DNA of 64,000 nt from Bradyrhizobium diazoefficiens (lineage in GTDB: Bacteria > Pseudomonadota > Alphaproteobacteria > Rhizobiales > Xanthobacteraceae): NCBI RefSeq assembly GCF_016616235.1, contig NZ_CP067100.1, forward strand, positions 5,267,001-5,331,000, read 5' to 3'. Below, piece after piece: positions 8,585-17,356 of the stretch. Position 1 is the stretch's first letter, and the number at the start of each line of letters is the position of its first letter. The position numbers and the translations under genes are program-made. Below the pieces are notes generated by a model. It was not told the DNA's origin and searched no databases. It worked only from the letters and a program-made list of their open reading frames with translations.

Positions 8585-8949
8585 GCGCCGTCTCCTTCGG
8601 CGACCGCCGCGGTCGCAGTGCGATCCCGCGAAACCACACGCGTCGCAATCAGGCGTGCGCGAGGCCCGGCCGCGGCGAGCGCAGCGGCTTCTGCAACCGA
8701 TCCTGTTCCGAACTTGTCCGCGACGATCTTCGACTGCGTCGGCGTATCGACACCGGCCAACGCTTCAGCCGGGACAGCCTTGATCGGCACGCCGCATTCA
8801 CACGCGAGCTGCTTCAGCACTTCCGCGTCGGCCCTATCGCTCACGGTCGCTATCGCCGCCAGGCCTTCAGGACCGCCGGCGGCCAGCAACGCCTCGCGCA
8901 GCGAGGCCAGCGTGACGTCTTTCCTGAATCCGAGCCCGGCGACTTTCAT
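8581..8949 (-). CDS. cobE: Cobalamin biosynthesis protein CobE (CbiG C-terminal-like)
   Basis: A 122-residue single domain matching the C-terminal part of CbiG. It begins [12 protein letters not shown] and continues with [29 protein letters not shown] and [11 protein letters not shown], which are family signatures. CobE is genetically needed for corrinoid synthesis in aerobic producers, but no reaction is firmly assigned. I chose the ATG at 8949 because it makes an ATGA overlap with cobL; an ATG five codons earlier is possible. Its place between cobL and cobM fits a role around ring contraction and methylation. Confidence 0.88.
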   Translation of the reverse strand: MKVAGLGFRKDVTLASLREALLAAGGPEGLAAIATVSDRADAEVLKQLACECGVPIKAVPAEALAGVDTPTQSKIVADKFGTGSVAEAAALAAAGPRARLIATRVVSRDRTATAAVAEGDGA

Positions 8950-10139
8950 CGGACCGCACTCCATTGCACCACCGGCCGTGCCGCCTCCCAGGACCGGTAA
9001 CGGCCGAGCGGAGCGGCATGCGCGATCTCCACCCGCATCAACTCGCCATCGTGGCGCTGGTGCAGCTCGCCGAGCAGCGCTTCGGTTTCCAGCGTCACCG
9101 CATGCGCGACAAGCCGCGTACCGGGCGAGAGCCGCGACCAGACCGCATCGAACATCGCACCATCAAGGCCGCCGCCGATGAACACGGCATCCGGCACGTG
9201 TTGGCCAGCAAGAGCTTCAGGCGCCTTCCCCGTGACGACGGTGATCCGATGCACCAAGCCGAACGCCCTTGCATTGGTGCGAATATTGGCGGCGCGATCC
9301 TCACGCGCTTCGATGGCGGTCGCAGTTCCGCCGCACAGCGCCCACTCCACCGAGATCGAGCCCGAGCCGGCGCCGATGTCCCACAGCCGTTCGCCCGCAC
9401 GCGGCGCCAGCGCCGAGAGCGCAAGCGCGCGCAGCGGCCGCTTGGTGATCTGGCCGTCATGGGCAAAGAGATCGTCTGAGAGGCCGGAGCTGCGCGGTAT
9501 GCCCTGCCCGCCCCTCGCCTCAATGGCGACCGCGACCAGGTTGCCAGCGCCATCACCAGCAAGATTATCGGCGCGAGACTCCCGGATTCTTTCGCGCTGC
9601 CCGCCAAGCGCGGCGAGAGTCCAGAACGCCGACGCGCCCCACCCGTGCGCCGTCAGCCATTTCGCGAGATCGGCGACCGCCGTCGCGTCGCGCACCAGGC
9701 AAATGATGCGTGCGCCTCGCGCCAGGTGCGGCACGAGACGTTCGAAGGGTGCGGCGTGAAGTCCAAGACAGATGACAGCTTCAAGGCGCCAGCCCAGTCG
9801 CGCGGCGGCAAGCGAGAAGGTCGACGGCGCCGGATGCGCGATCCACTCGTCTCCGTCGAGCTTCTCGGCGAGACTTGCACCGGCGCCGTACCAGAACGGA
9901 TCGCCGGAGGCGAGCACCACCGTCGGCCGGCCCCGGCAACTCATCACGATCTCCGCATCGAACGGCACGGGCCACGGGCGGCTGCGGCTCCCTACATCTG
10001 CCAGTGCAAGATGACGCTCGCCGCCGAAGACCGTTTCTGCTTTGGCGAGCGCCTTTCGACTTGCCTCGGACAGGCCGGCAAGGCCATCTTCGCCGATACC
10101 GATGATGGTCAGCCAGGGATCAGCCGAGGAATCAACCAT
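8946..10139 (-). CDS. cobL: Precorrin-6Y C5,15-methyltransferase (decarboxylating)
   Basis: Methylates C-5 and C-15 and decarboxylates the C-12 acetate, giving precorrin-8. The 397-residue protein is a fusion. The N-terminal tetrapyrrole-methylase half has IIGIGEDGLAGLS near residue 12 and LASGDPFWYGAGASL near 75-90. The C-terminal CbiT-like Rossmann half has LWDIGAGSGSISVEWAL near 255 and AVFIGGG. The ATG at 10139 is preceded by GAGG inside cobK. Its start overlaps the divergent cobK start by 2 nt, so no room remains for a private promoter outside cobK. Confidence 0.95.
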   Translation of the reverse strand: MVDSSADPWLTIIGIGEDGLAGLSEASRKALAKAETVFGGERHLALADVGSRSRPWPVPFDAEIVMSCRGRPTVVLASGDPFWYGAGASLAEKLDGDEWIAHPAPSTFSLAAARLGWRLEAVICLGLHAAPFERLVPHLARGARIICLVRDATAVADLAKWLTAHGWGASAFWTLAALGGQRERIRESRADNLAGDGAGNLVAVAIEARGGQGIPRSSGLSDDLFAHDGQITKRPLRALALSALAPRAGERLWDIGAGSGSISVEWALCGGTATAIEAREDRAANIRTNARAFGLVHRITVVTGKAPEALAGQHVPDAVFIGGGLDGAMFDAVWSRLSPGTRLVAHAVTLETEALLGELHQRHDGELMRVEIAHAAPLGRYRSWEAARPVVQWSAVR

Positions 10140-10884
10140 GATACGCGCCCTCATTCTGGGCGGAACTGCCGATGCGAGCCTGCTTGCGGCCGAGATCGCG
10201 CGCACGCGCATCGAAGCCGTCTATTCCTACGGCGGCCGCACCCGCGTGCCCGCTGATCAGCCGCTGCCAACCCGCATCGGCGGCTTTGGCGGCGCGAGCG
10301 GGCTGGCCGAGTACATCCGGCGCGAACGCATCACGCATGTGATCGACGCGACGCATCCGTTCGCGGCCCAGATGAGCCGCAACGCGGCCGAGGCGTGCGC
10401 GCAAACCGGCACGCCGCTGATCGCGCTGGAGCGCGCACCCTGGACCCGCGCACCGAACGACAGTTGGATCGAGGTCGCCGACGTCAACGCCGCAGTCGCC
10501 GCGCTGCCCGAACGGCCCACAAAAGTGTTTCTGGCGATCGGCCGCCAACACATCGCGCCGTTCGCGATGAGACCACAGCACGCCTATACGCTGCGCTTCG
10601 TCGATCCGCCCGAAGCGCCGCTGCCCTTTGCCGCGGATGTCATCGTGTCGCGCGGACCGTTCAGGCTTGACGGCGAGCTGGAGATGCTGCGCACGCGCGG
10701 CACCGCCTGGATCGTCGCCCGCAATTCCGGCGGCGTCGGCGCGCGCGCCAAGATCGACGCCGCCCGCGTGCTCGGCCTGCCCGTGATCATGATCTCGCGA
10801 CCAAAGCTGCCCGAGCGGCTGCGGGTCGAGAGCGTGGCCGAGATCATGCAGTGGCTCGGTCATCCGACCCGCCTCGGCGCATAG
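10138..10884 (+). CDS. cobK: Precorrin-6A reductase
   Basis: NADPH-dependent reduction of precorrin-6A to precorrin-6B. It has 248 residues with the dinucleotide motif ILGGTADASLLA at residues 6-17, SYGGRTR near 30, GGFGGASGLAEY near 50, DATHPFAAQMS near 75-85 and a conserved ERAPW. The ATG has GAGGAA 7 nt upstream. It is the only plus-strand gene inside the minus-strand cob array: its start shares the CATG palindrome with cobL, and its 3' end overlaps the cobJ 3' end by 25 nt. Its promoter must lie inside cobL, and read-through from cobJ into cobL would be antisense to all of it. Confidence 0.95.
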   Translation: MIRALILGGTADASLLAAEIARTRIEAVYSYGGRTRVPADQPLPTRIGGFGGASGLAEYIRRERITHVIDATHPFAAQMSRNAAEACAQTGTPLIALERAPWTRAPNDSWIEVADVNAAVAALPERPTKVFLAIGRQHIAPFAMRPQHAYTLRFVDPPEAPLPFAADVIVSRGPFRLDGELEMLRTRGTAWIVARNSGGVGARAKIDAARVLGLPVIMISRPKLPERLRVESVAEIMQWLGHPTRLGA

Positions 10885-11594
10885 ACCCAGCGGCCGACGC
10901 GGCGTGCCTGCGAATTACAAACGATCACCAGCGTGCGCATGTCGGCCATCTCGGGCGTCGCTTCATTCAGCGTGACGGTCTCGATCTTTTCGTCCGCCGT
11001 GCTAATCGCCCGCGCGAAGATCACGAGGCGGTCGCCGGAGCCGGCTTCTTTCAGCACCGACAATGCGCGGCCAAATCCTTCCGGCCGGCTCGCCGAGCGC
11101 GGGTTGTACATCGCAATGGCAAAATCGGCTTCGGCGGCGAGCCGCAGCCGCTTCTCGATCACCGCCCAGGGCTTGAGATTGTCCGAGAGGTTGATCGCAC
11201 AAAAATCATGGCCGAGCGGCGCACCGGCGCGCGCGGCCGCGGCCAGCATCGCGGTGATGCCGGGCAGTACGCGGATCGGCAGTTCCTGCCATTGCGGCGC
11301 CAGTTCCAGCGCCTCGAACACGGCGGACGCCATCGCGAAGACACCGGGATCGCCGGAGGAGACGACCACCACCTGCCCGCCTTCGGCCGCGAGCCGCAAG
11401 GCCTCGCTCGCACGCTGCAGCTCTTCGCGATTATCCGACGGATGCAGCTTGAGCCCGGGTCGCGGCGGCACGCGCGCGACATAGGGCCCATAGCCCAAAA
11501 TGTCGGTCGCGACGGCAAGCGCGGCGGAGACCTCGGGCGTCACCAGCGCATCGCTGCCCGGCCCGAGGCCTGCGATGGTCAGCGTGCCCGTCAT
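10860..11594 (-). CDS. cobJ: Precorrin-3B C17-methyltransferase
   Basis: Methylates C-17 of precorrin-3B and drives ring contraction to precorrin-4. It has 244 residues. The methylase N-terminus AGLGPGSDALVTPEV is at residues 8-22. ILGYGPYV near 40, VVSSGDPGVFAMA near 85, VLPGITAMLAAAA and MYNPRSASR near 175 are typical of CobJ/CbiH. The ATG at 11594 overlaps the cobI stop as ATGA. Its 3' end overlaps cobK on the opposite strand. Confidence 0.96.
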   Translation of the reverse strand: MTGTLTIAGLGPGSDALVTPEVSAALAVATDILGYGPYVARVPPRPGLKLHPSDNREELQRASEALRLAAEGGQVVVVSSGDPGVFAMASAVFEALELAPQWQELPIRVLPGITAMLAAAARAGAPLGHDFCAINLSDNLKPWAVIEKRLRLAAEADFAIAMYNPRSASRPEGFGRALSVLKEAGSGDRLVIFARAISTADEKIETVTLNEATPEMADMRTLVIVCNSQARRVGRWVYAPRRVG

Positions 11595-12322
11595 TCGGCG
11601 GCGCCCGGATGCCGGCCCTTGCCGTGCACAAGCACGATCGCAAAGTAAGGGCAATCGGCGGTGTCGATCTCAGCCAGCCGCACCACGCGCTCGCCCGGCA
11701 TGGTGCCGCGCTCGACCAGCCAGGCATCGTCGAGCCGGCCCGCGGCAGCGAGCGCGCGCCGCACCTTGGCGAGATTACGCCCGGTCTTCATGACGACCAG
11801 CGCGTCGGAATCGCGCATGCGCCGTTCGAGTTCGGCTTCCGGAAGCGTGCCCATCAGCACCGTCGTCACGTCGTCGCCAAGCGCGATCGGCTGGCCGACG
11901 CCGTTCCAGCAGCCGACCATGCCGGGAATGCCGGCGATCACCTCGATCTCGACGCGGCCTTGCAGGCGCGTGTGCAGATGCATGAAGGAGCCGTAGAAGT
12001 AAGGATCGCCCTCGCAGAGCACGACGACATCGACCGCGCGCGCCAGACGCGCGAGGCGCTCGGCCCATTCGTCGTAGAAGCCGGCCAGCAGCTGCACATA
12101 GTCGGGGCGATCGAAGGCGATCTCGGTCGTAACCGGATACTCCATTGCATATTCGGTGACGTCGGCCGCCAGCATGTCCTCGACGATACGCCGCGCCTGC
12201 CCTGGCCGGCCCTTCTTGCGGAAATAGGCGACGTGCTTGGCGCCGCGCACGGTGCGGTCGGCTCGCACGCTCATGAGATCGGGATCGCCGGGGCCGAGAC
12301 CGCAGCAGATGATGCGTCCCAT
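11591..12322 (-). CDS. cobI: Precorrin-2 C20-methyltransferase
   Basis: SAM-dependent C-20 methylation of precorrin-2 to precorrin-3A. It has 243 residues with CGLGPGDPDLMSVRA at 6-20, the CobI-type lysine-rich block AYFRKKGRPGQARR near 36-49, LCEGDPYFYGSFMHL near 105-119 and VIAGIPGMVGCW. The ATG at 12322 lies 2 nt after the cobH stop. A longer frame upstream reads through cobH out of frame. Confidence 0.96.
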   Translation of the reverse strand: MGRIICCGLGPGDPDLMSVRADRTVRGAKHVAYFRKKGRPGQARRIVEDMLAADVTEYAMEYPVTTEIAFDRPDYVQLLAGFYDEWAERLARLARAVDVVVLCEGDPYFYGSFMHLHTRLQGRVEIEVIAGIPGMVGCWNGVGQPIALGDDVTTVLMGTLPEAELERRMRDSDALVVMKTGRNLAKVRRALAAAGRLDDAWLVERGTMPGERVVRLAEIDTADCPYFAIVLVHGKGRHPGAAE

Positions 12323-12324
12323 CG

Positions 12325-12954
12325 CTATTCGCTCCGGCTCGCCAGCGCGTTCACGGCAGCGACCGTGATCGCGGAGCCGCCGAGGCGGCCCTCGACCGTC
12401 AGCGCCGGCGCCGGCGGATCGGCCATCAGCGCGGCCTTGGATTCGGCTGCGCCGACGAAGCCCACCGGACAGCCGATGATCGCCGCGGGCCGCGGACAGC
12501 TTTGGTCCTCCAGCATGTTGAGCAGATGGAACAGCGCGGTCGGCGCATTGCCGATTGCGACGATGGCGCCGTCGAGATGCGGACGCCACAGCTCCAGCGC
12601 GGCGGCCGAGCGCGTATTGCGCATGGTTTGCGCCAGCGCGGGAACGGCCTCATCGCCGAGCGTGCAGATCACGGCGTTGGCTGCGGGCAGCCTCGCGCGC
12701 GTAATGCCTTCGGAGACCATGCGCGCATCGCACAGGATCGGCGCGCCCTTCTGCAAGGCTGCGCGCGCGGCGATTGCCATGCCTGATGTGAAGCGGATAT
12801 GTGCCTCCAGGCCGACCATGCCGGCGGCATGGATCATCCGCACCACGACCTGCTCCTCGTCAGGCGTGAAGCGGGCAAGATCGGCCTCGGCCCGGATCGT
12901 CGTAAAAGACTGCCGGTAGATCGCCGCGCCGTCGGTCTCGTAAGCATGCGGCAT
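12325..12954 (-). CDS. cobH: Precorrin-8X methylmutase
   Basis: Moves the C-11 methyl group to C-12, giving hydrogenobyrinic acid, without a cofactor. It has 209 residues. The catalytic His is at 42 in MIHAAGM, and GAPILCDARMV, GNAPTALFHLL and CPVGFVGAAESK are hallmark blocks. The ATG at 12954 forms a TGATG overlap with the cobG stop. Confidence 0.97.
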   Translation of the reverse strand: MPHAYETDGAAIYRQSFTTIRAEADLARFTPDEEQVVVRMIHAAGMVGLEAHIRFTSGMAIAARAALQKGAPILCDARMVSEGITRARLPAANAVICTLGDEAVPALAQTMRNTRSAAALELWRPHLDGAIVAIGNAPTALFHLLNMLEDQSCPRPAAIIGCPVGFVGAAESKAALMADPPAPALTVEGRLGGSAITVAAVNALASRSE

Positions 12955-14114
12955 CAGTGCCCTCCGACCAGGATGGAGGGATCGCTGACGATGTCGGCAC
13001 AACTCAATCCGCGCAGCACGGGTTGGTCGCGGGTCGAGCCGTTCCGGACGAGATCGAAGCCGGCGCTGGTCGCAACCAGCGTCACCGCGGAAGCACCGGA
13101 GCGGGCGCAGCCCTTGGCGCAGCCGGAGACATGAAGTTTCGTATCGATACCGATGCGCGGCGCAAGCGCCGCCGCCAGCGCGCGCGTATCGGCGTGCGCC
13201 TCGCGGCAGCGCGGCGCGCCGCTGCAGGCGACCACACGCAGCGCCGGATCGTGAGGCTCCGTGATGAGGCCCGCCGCGACAGGCATCGCGCGCTGGCCTT
13301 CGCTCAGAACCATCCGCCACGGCGTCATGCGCAGCGCATGACCGCTGCTGGAAAACTGATGCAGCGTCGTGTGCAGCATCTGGCCGAATGCGACGCCGAC
13401 CAGGGCGCCTTGCGGATAATGCCCGGGCCGCGACGCCGGCATCACGGGCGCAGGCTCGGTCTCGCCGCGCAAGGCCTGCGGTGGTGTCGCGCCGGCCGCG
13501 ATGTGGGCCGCCATGCGCCCTCGCCCCTTTGTGCCGCCCGAGGTGACGAACCAGCTTGCGAGCGCGAGCGCCGTGCTCACGGCCTCTCCGCGCGCGACGG
13601 AGTGGCCGAACCTTGCGCCATCGGCACGCACCAGCAGACGGCCGCCGCGATCGCGCTCGATGCGCACATCGGCGGAATCGCCGGCGAGCACACGCGACTT
13701 CCCGTCGTCGATGGCGAAGCCGAACTTGGTGGGAAGATCGAGCGCGCTGTCGGCGAGCGCTTCTTCAAGCTCCGCGGCCATTGCCTGTGTTTCGTCGCCA
13801 ACAGTCCAGAACGGCGTCACCAGAATGTTGCGGCGGGCTTCGATGTCGGTATCAGGGTCGAGCAATTGCAGCCGCGCAAGGCCGTCGATCAGCGGCCGAT
13901 GGCTCTGTTCGCTCACACCCCTGATCTGGAGGTTGGCGCGGCGCGTCACATCGATGAGGCCGTTGCCGTGGCGCTCGGCGAGTTCGGCAAGCCCGGCTAT
14001 CTGGTTGGCTTCAAGCCGTCCGCCGAACGGACGGACGCGGACCACGAGCCCGTCGCCGGATTGCATCGGGCGTAGCGCGCCGGGACACCAGCCCTTCACC
14101 GAAGCCGCACTCAT
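12954..14114 (-). CDS. cobG: Precorrin-3B synthase (Fe-S monooxygenase)
   Basis: Oxygen-dependent hydroxylation of precorrin-3A to precorrin-3B, the step that commits to the aerobic route. At 386 residues it is shorter than P. denitrificans CobG (459). It has the sulfite/nitrite-reductase ferredoxin-like fold, with RRANLQIRGV near 70-80. The [4Fe-4S]-siroheme-type cysteines are C297, C303, C332 and C336. The ATG at 14114 overlaps the cobN stop (ATGA). An upstream in-frame ATG exists but lies within cobN. Confidence 0.94.
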   Translation of the reverse strand: MSAASVKGWCPGALRPMQSGDGLVVRVRPFGGRLEANQIAGLAELAERHGNGLIDVTRRANLQIRGVSEQSHRPLIDGLARLQLLDPDTDIEARRNILVTPFWTVGDETQAMAAELEEALADSALDLPTKFGFAIDDGKSRVLAGDSADVRIERDRGGRLLVRADGARFGHSVARGEAVSTALALASWFVTSGGTKGRGRMAAHIAAGATPPQALRGETEPAPVMPASRPGHYPQGALVGVAFGQMLHTTLHQFSSSGHALRMTPWRMVLSEGQRAMPVAAGLITEPHDPALRVVACSGAPRCREAHADTRALAAALAPRIGIDTKLHVSGCAKGCARSGASAVTLVATSAGFDLVRNGSTRDQPVLRGLSCADIVSDPSILVGGH

Positions 14115-17100
14115 GACGCCTCCTTGAGCGCAGCCGCAATCGAGTTGCGGCGCGTTCGCCACAGCGAGGCCTCGTGCAGACGCGTGAAGCAGGTCTCCAT
14201 TGCGGCGAGCGCCGCCGGATTTTCGCGGGCCATGAAGGCACGCACCCCGGCGTCCCCGAGCGTCGCGTCATAATACAGGTCGAATAGGTGCGGCGGCACG
14301 GCACCGGCGAGATGCGCGAAGGCGGCCATGTGCTCGAGTGTCGCGGTGATCTCGGCGGCGCCGCGAAAACCATGGCGCATCATGCCGGTGATCCAGGCCG
14401 GATTGGCCGCGCGGGCCCGGACGACGCGGGAGATTTCTTCCGTCAGCGTGCGCGCGTGCGGCTGCTCCGGGCGCGTCGTGTCGAGATGATAGAGCGAGGC
14501 TCCCGCAGCACCGAGATGTGTAGCCGCCGCCGCGATACCGGCTTCATGCGCGGCATAGTCGGCGGCGAGCAGGAGATCGGTTTCCGGCAGGTCCTGGATG
14601 TGGACGAAGGCATCGGCGGAGGCGAGCCGCTGTTCGATGCCGGCGCGATCCGGCTTGATCTCGCCATCGGCGGAGAACGCCCAGGACGAGGCCGACAGCC
14701 AGGCCTCGCCGGCCGCACCACGCGTCTCCGGCGTGAAGGCATCGGGGATCGCCGAGAGGCCGACGCCATATTGTCCGGGGCGCGGCGCGAACACGCGCGA
14801 TGTTCGCTGGCGGTATGGATTCTCCTCACCTTCCTCCTCGCGGCCAGCGAGCGCCTCCGTGGCGGCCTCGAACAATTGCGCAAGGCCAGAGAAGACGTCG
14901 CGGAACAGGCCCGATACGCGTAGCGTGACGTCGATGCGGGGACGGCCGAGCTCGGCCGGCGCGATGATGTCGTAGCCGGTGACGCGGCCGGAGGCGTGAT
15001 CCCAGCGCGGTGCGAGACCAGCCAAATGCAGCGCCATGGCGAACTCTTCGCCCGCAGTGCGCATCGTCGCCGAGCCCCAGAGATCGACGACGAGGCCCTT
15101 CGGCCAGTCGCCGTGATCCTGCAAATGGCGGCGCAGCAGCTCTTCGGCGAGTTTTATCCCCTGCGCATGGGCCGACGGGGTCGGCACCGCACGCGGATCG
15201 ACAGCAAAGAGATTGCGTCCCGTCGGCAGCACGTCCTGGCGTCCGCGATAGGGCGAGCCGGATGGTCCTGGCGCGACGCGCTGGCCCGCGAATGCGGCGC
15301 GCAGTGCATCCCGCTCGGCTTCGCCGCAGGCGCCGCGGCCGAACACATGCAGACCGTCGCCGAACTGGCTTTCCTTGAGGTCGCAGACGAAGCGATCGAT
15401 CCGTGGGATCGCCGAGGCCGGCGCGGCCGATGCATCGAGGCCGAGGTCGTCTTCGAGACCCGCGGAACGCGCCTCATCGCGAATCGCTGCGATCAGCCGC
15501 TGGCGGCGGGCGGGGTCGAGACCGTCGGCGGTCGAATATTCGTCGAGCAGACGTTCGAGCCGGCGCAGGCCTTCCGGCACCGCCGATGCTGCTAACGGCG
15601 GTGGCAGATGGCCGATCGTGATCGCGCCGATGCGCCGCTTGGCCTGCGCGGCCTCGCCGGGGTCGTTGACGATGAAGGGATAGATGACGGGAAGATCGCC
15701 AATCAGCGCTTCCGGCCAGCATTGCGAGGACAGCGCCACGGATTTTCCGGGCAGCCATTCCAGCGTGCCATGTGCGCCCATATGCACGAGGGCATCACAG
15801 CCCTGCCCGCGGAGCCAGAGATAGAACGCGACATAGGCGTGGCGCGGCGTGCGGGCGAGATCGTGATACTCAGCATCGCGCGTCGTCGCATCGCCGCGCT
15901 CGGGCTGGACTGCGATGATCGACTGGCCGCACTGGATCGCAGCGAAGTGGAACACGCCGTCGCGGCAGCTCGGGTCATCTTCCGGGGCGCCCCAGGCTTG
16001 CGCGAGATCATCCTGCAAGATCTGCGGCAGGCGCGCCAGCGCCGTCCGATAATCGGTGACACTCCAGGTCAGATACTGCCTCAGCAGCGTCTCGCCGAGC
16101 GCATGGATCGGCGTGACATCGAAGCCCGCCTCGGCGAGATCGGACACCAGCGCCTCCAGCGAAGCCAGCGCATCGAGCCCAACGGCATGCGCGATCTGGT
16201 GCGGGCGGCCCGGATAGTTCGAGAGCACGATCGCAACGCGCTTCTCAGCGGTTGGCTTCTCCGCGAGGTGCCGCCAGGCCGCAACGCGCGCGGCAACGGC
16301 CTTCACACGCTCCTCGTCAGGCCTGTGGGCCAGACGCGAGAATTGCAAATCCGGATCACGTACCGCCGCTGACTTGAAGCTCAGCACGCCGGTGAACACG
16401 CGGCCATCGACCTCAGGCAGCACAACATGCATCGCGAGGTCGCCCGGCGAGAGGCCGCGGAGGGACTCCGCCCAGTCTTCGCGCCGCGCCGTGGAGAGCG
16501 CGACCTGGAAGACGGGGCACGACGCAGCATCGAAGGGCGTCGTGCCATCATCGCCCATCGCTGAAAAGGCCGTCGCGTTGACGATCGCAGCCGGAGGATT
16601 TTTCGCAAGATGGTCCCGCAACCAATCCGCCACGCCCGGAGCCTTCAGCGAGGCGACGAATACACCGTACGCATCGAACTCCTTCTCGCGCAGCGCGGCA
16701 ATCAGGGCATCGACCGGGCCTGTGTCCGCGGCGGCGAGATAGGAGCGATAGAACGTCACCAGCGCGAGCGGCTTCCCTTCGCCCGTCGGCGCGGCAATGA
16801 CGCCCCGCGCGGGATCGTAAAAGCCCATCTCCGGCACAGTGATCTCGCCGACGACCGGGCCGGCATAGAGCCCCGAGGCCAGCGCGAGCTGAGCAATCGC
16901 CGCTTGCGCCGCGACGGGACCACCGGCGTCGCAGAGCACTTTTAGCCGCTGCAGCGTCGAGACCGGCAAGGTCGAATAGGCATCGAGCCGTGTGTCGTCG
17001 CGGCCATCGGCCGGCAGCACGGCGAGGGCGATGTTGCGATCCTTGGCGAGCTGCTGCAGGGCCGCAAGCCCATAGGGCCAATAGGACTCGCCGCCGATCA

Positions 17101-17356
17101 GGCGCACCAGAATGCCGCGCGCCTGCGACAGCGTGCGCTCGATATAGGTGTCGACCGACAGCGGATGACGCAGCTCGGCGAGATTGGCGAGCCGCAGCGA
17201 CGGCAGGCTGCAACGGCCGCGCCGCCAGCCGGCTGCGAAGGCCGCAAGGTCGGAATCCGAGTACGAGAGCACCACGAGATCGGCCGGATCCTGGCCGATC
17301 TCCCTTGGCGTCGCGGTCTCCTCGAGACCGCGGCTCTCGCGGAAGACGACGTGCAT
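14111..17356 (-). CDS. cobN: Cobaltochelatase subunit CobN
   Basis: Large porphyrin-binding subunit of the ATP-dependent CobNST complex that inserts Co2+ into hydrogenobyrinate a,c-diamide. It has 1081 residues, somewhat below the 1200-1275 usual for the family, and is homologous to BchH/ChlH. Conserved blocks include SNYPGRPHQIAHAVGLD near 410, DALVHMGAHGTLEWLPGKSVALS near 560, YPFIVNDPGE, and RNLFAVDPRAVPT near 750 (short pieces quoted). The ATG makes TGATG with the cobW stop. The AAA+ and MIDAS partners CobS and CobT are not in the window. Confidence 0.96.
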   Translation of the reverse strand: MHVVFRESRGLEETATPREIGQDPADLVVLSYSDSDLAAFAAGWRRGRCSLPSLRLANLAELRHPLSVDTYIERTLSQARGILVRLIGGESYWPYGLAALQQLAKDRNIALAVLPADGRDDTRLDAYSTLPVSTLQRLKVLCDAGGPVAAQAAIAQLALASGLYAGPVVGEITVPEMGFYDPARGVIAAPTGEGKPLALVTFYRSYLAAADTGPVDALIAALREKEFDAYGVFVASLKAPGVADWLRDHLAKNPPAAIVNATAFSAMGDDGTTPFDAASCPVFQVALSTARREDWAESLRGLSPGDLAMHVVLPEVDGRVFTGVLSFKSAAVRDPDLQFSRLAHRPDEERVKAVAARVAAWRHLAEKPTAEKRVAIVLSNYPGRPHQIAHAVGLDALASLEALVSDLAEAGFDVTPIHALGETLLRQYLTWSVTDYRTALARLPQILQDDLAQAWGAPEDDPSCRDGVFHFAAIQCGQSIIAVQPERGDATTRDAEYHDLARTPRHAYVAFYLWLRGQGCDALVHMGAHGTLEWLPGKSVALSSQCWPEALIGDLPVIYPFIVNDPGEAAQAKRRIGAITIGHLPPPLAASAVPEGLRRLERLLDEYSTADGLDPARRQRLIAAIRDEARSAGLEDDLGLDASAAPASAIPRIDRFVCDLKESQFGDGLHVFGRGACGEAERDALRAAFAGQRVAPGPSGSPYRGRQDVLPTGRNLFAVDPRAVPTPSAHAQGIKLAEELLRRHLQDHGDWPKGLVVDLWGSATMRTAGEEFAMALHLAGLAPRWDHASGRVTGYDIIAPAELGRPRIDVTLRVSGLFRDVFSGLAQLFEAATEALAGREEEGEENPYRQRTSRVFAPRPGQYGVGLSAIPDAFTPETRGAAGEAWLSASSWAFSADGEIKPDRAGIEQRLASADAFVHIQDLPETDLLLAADYAAHEAGIAAAATHLGAAGASLYHLDTTRPEQPHARTLTEEISRVVRARAANPAWITGMMRHGFRGAAEITATLEHMAAFAHLAGAVPPHLFDLYYDATLGDAGVRAFMARENPAALAAMETCFTRLHEASLWRTRRNSIAAALKEAS

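Noticed and set aside
6492..8648. A 718-codon frame that could suggest a CobM-CobB fusion
   Set aside because: Only the last 436 codons are CobB. The upstream part is cobM read in the wrong frame, and cobM itself is intact.
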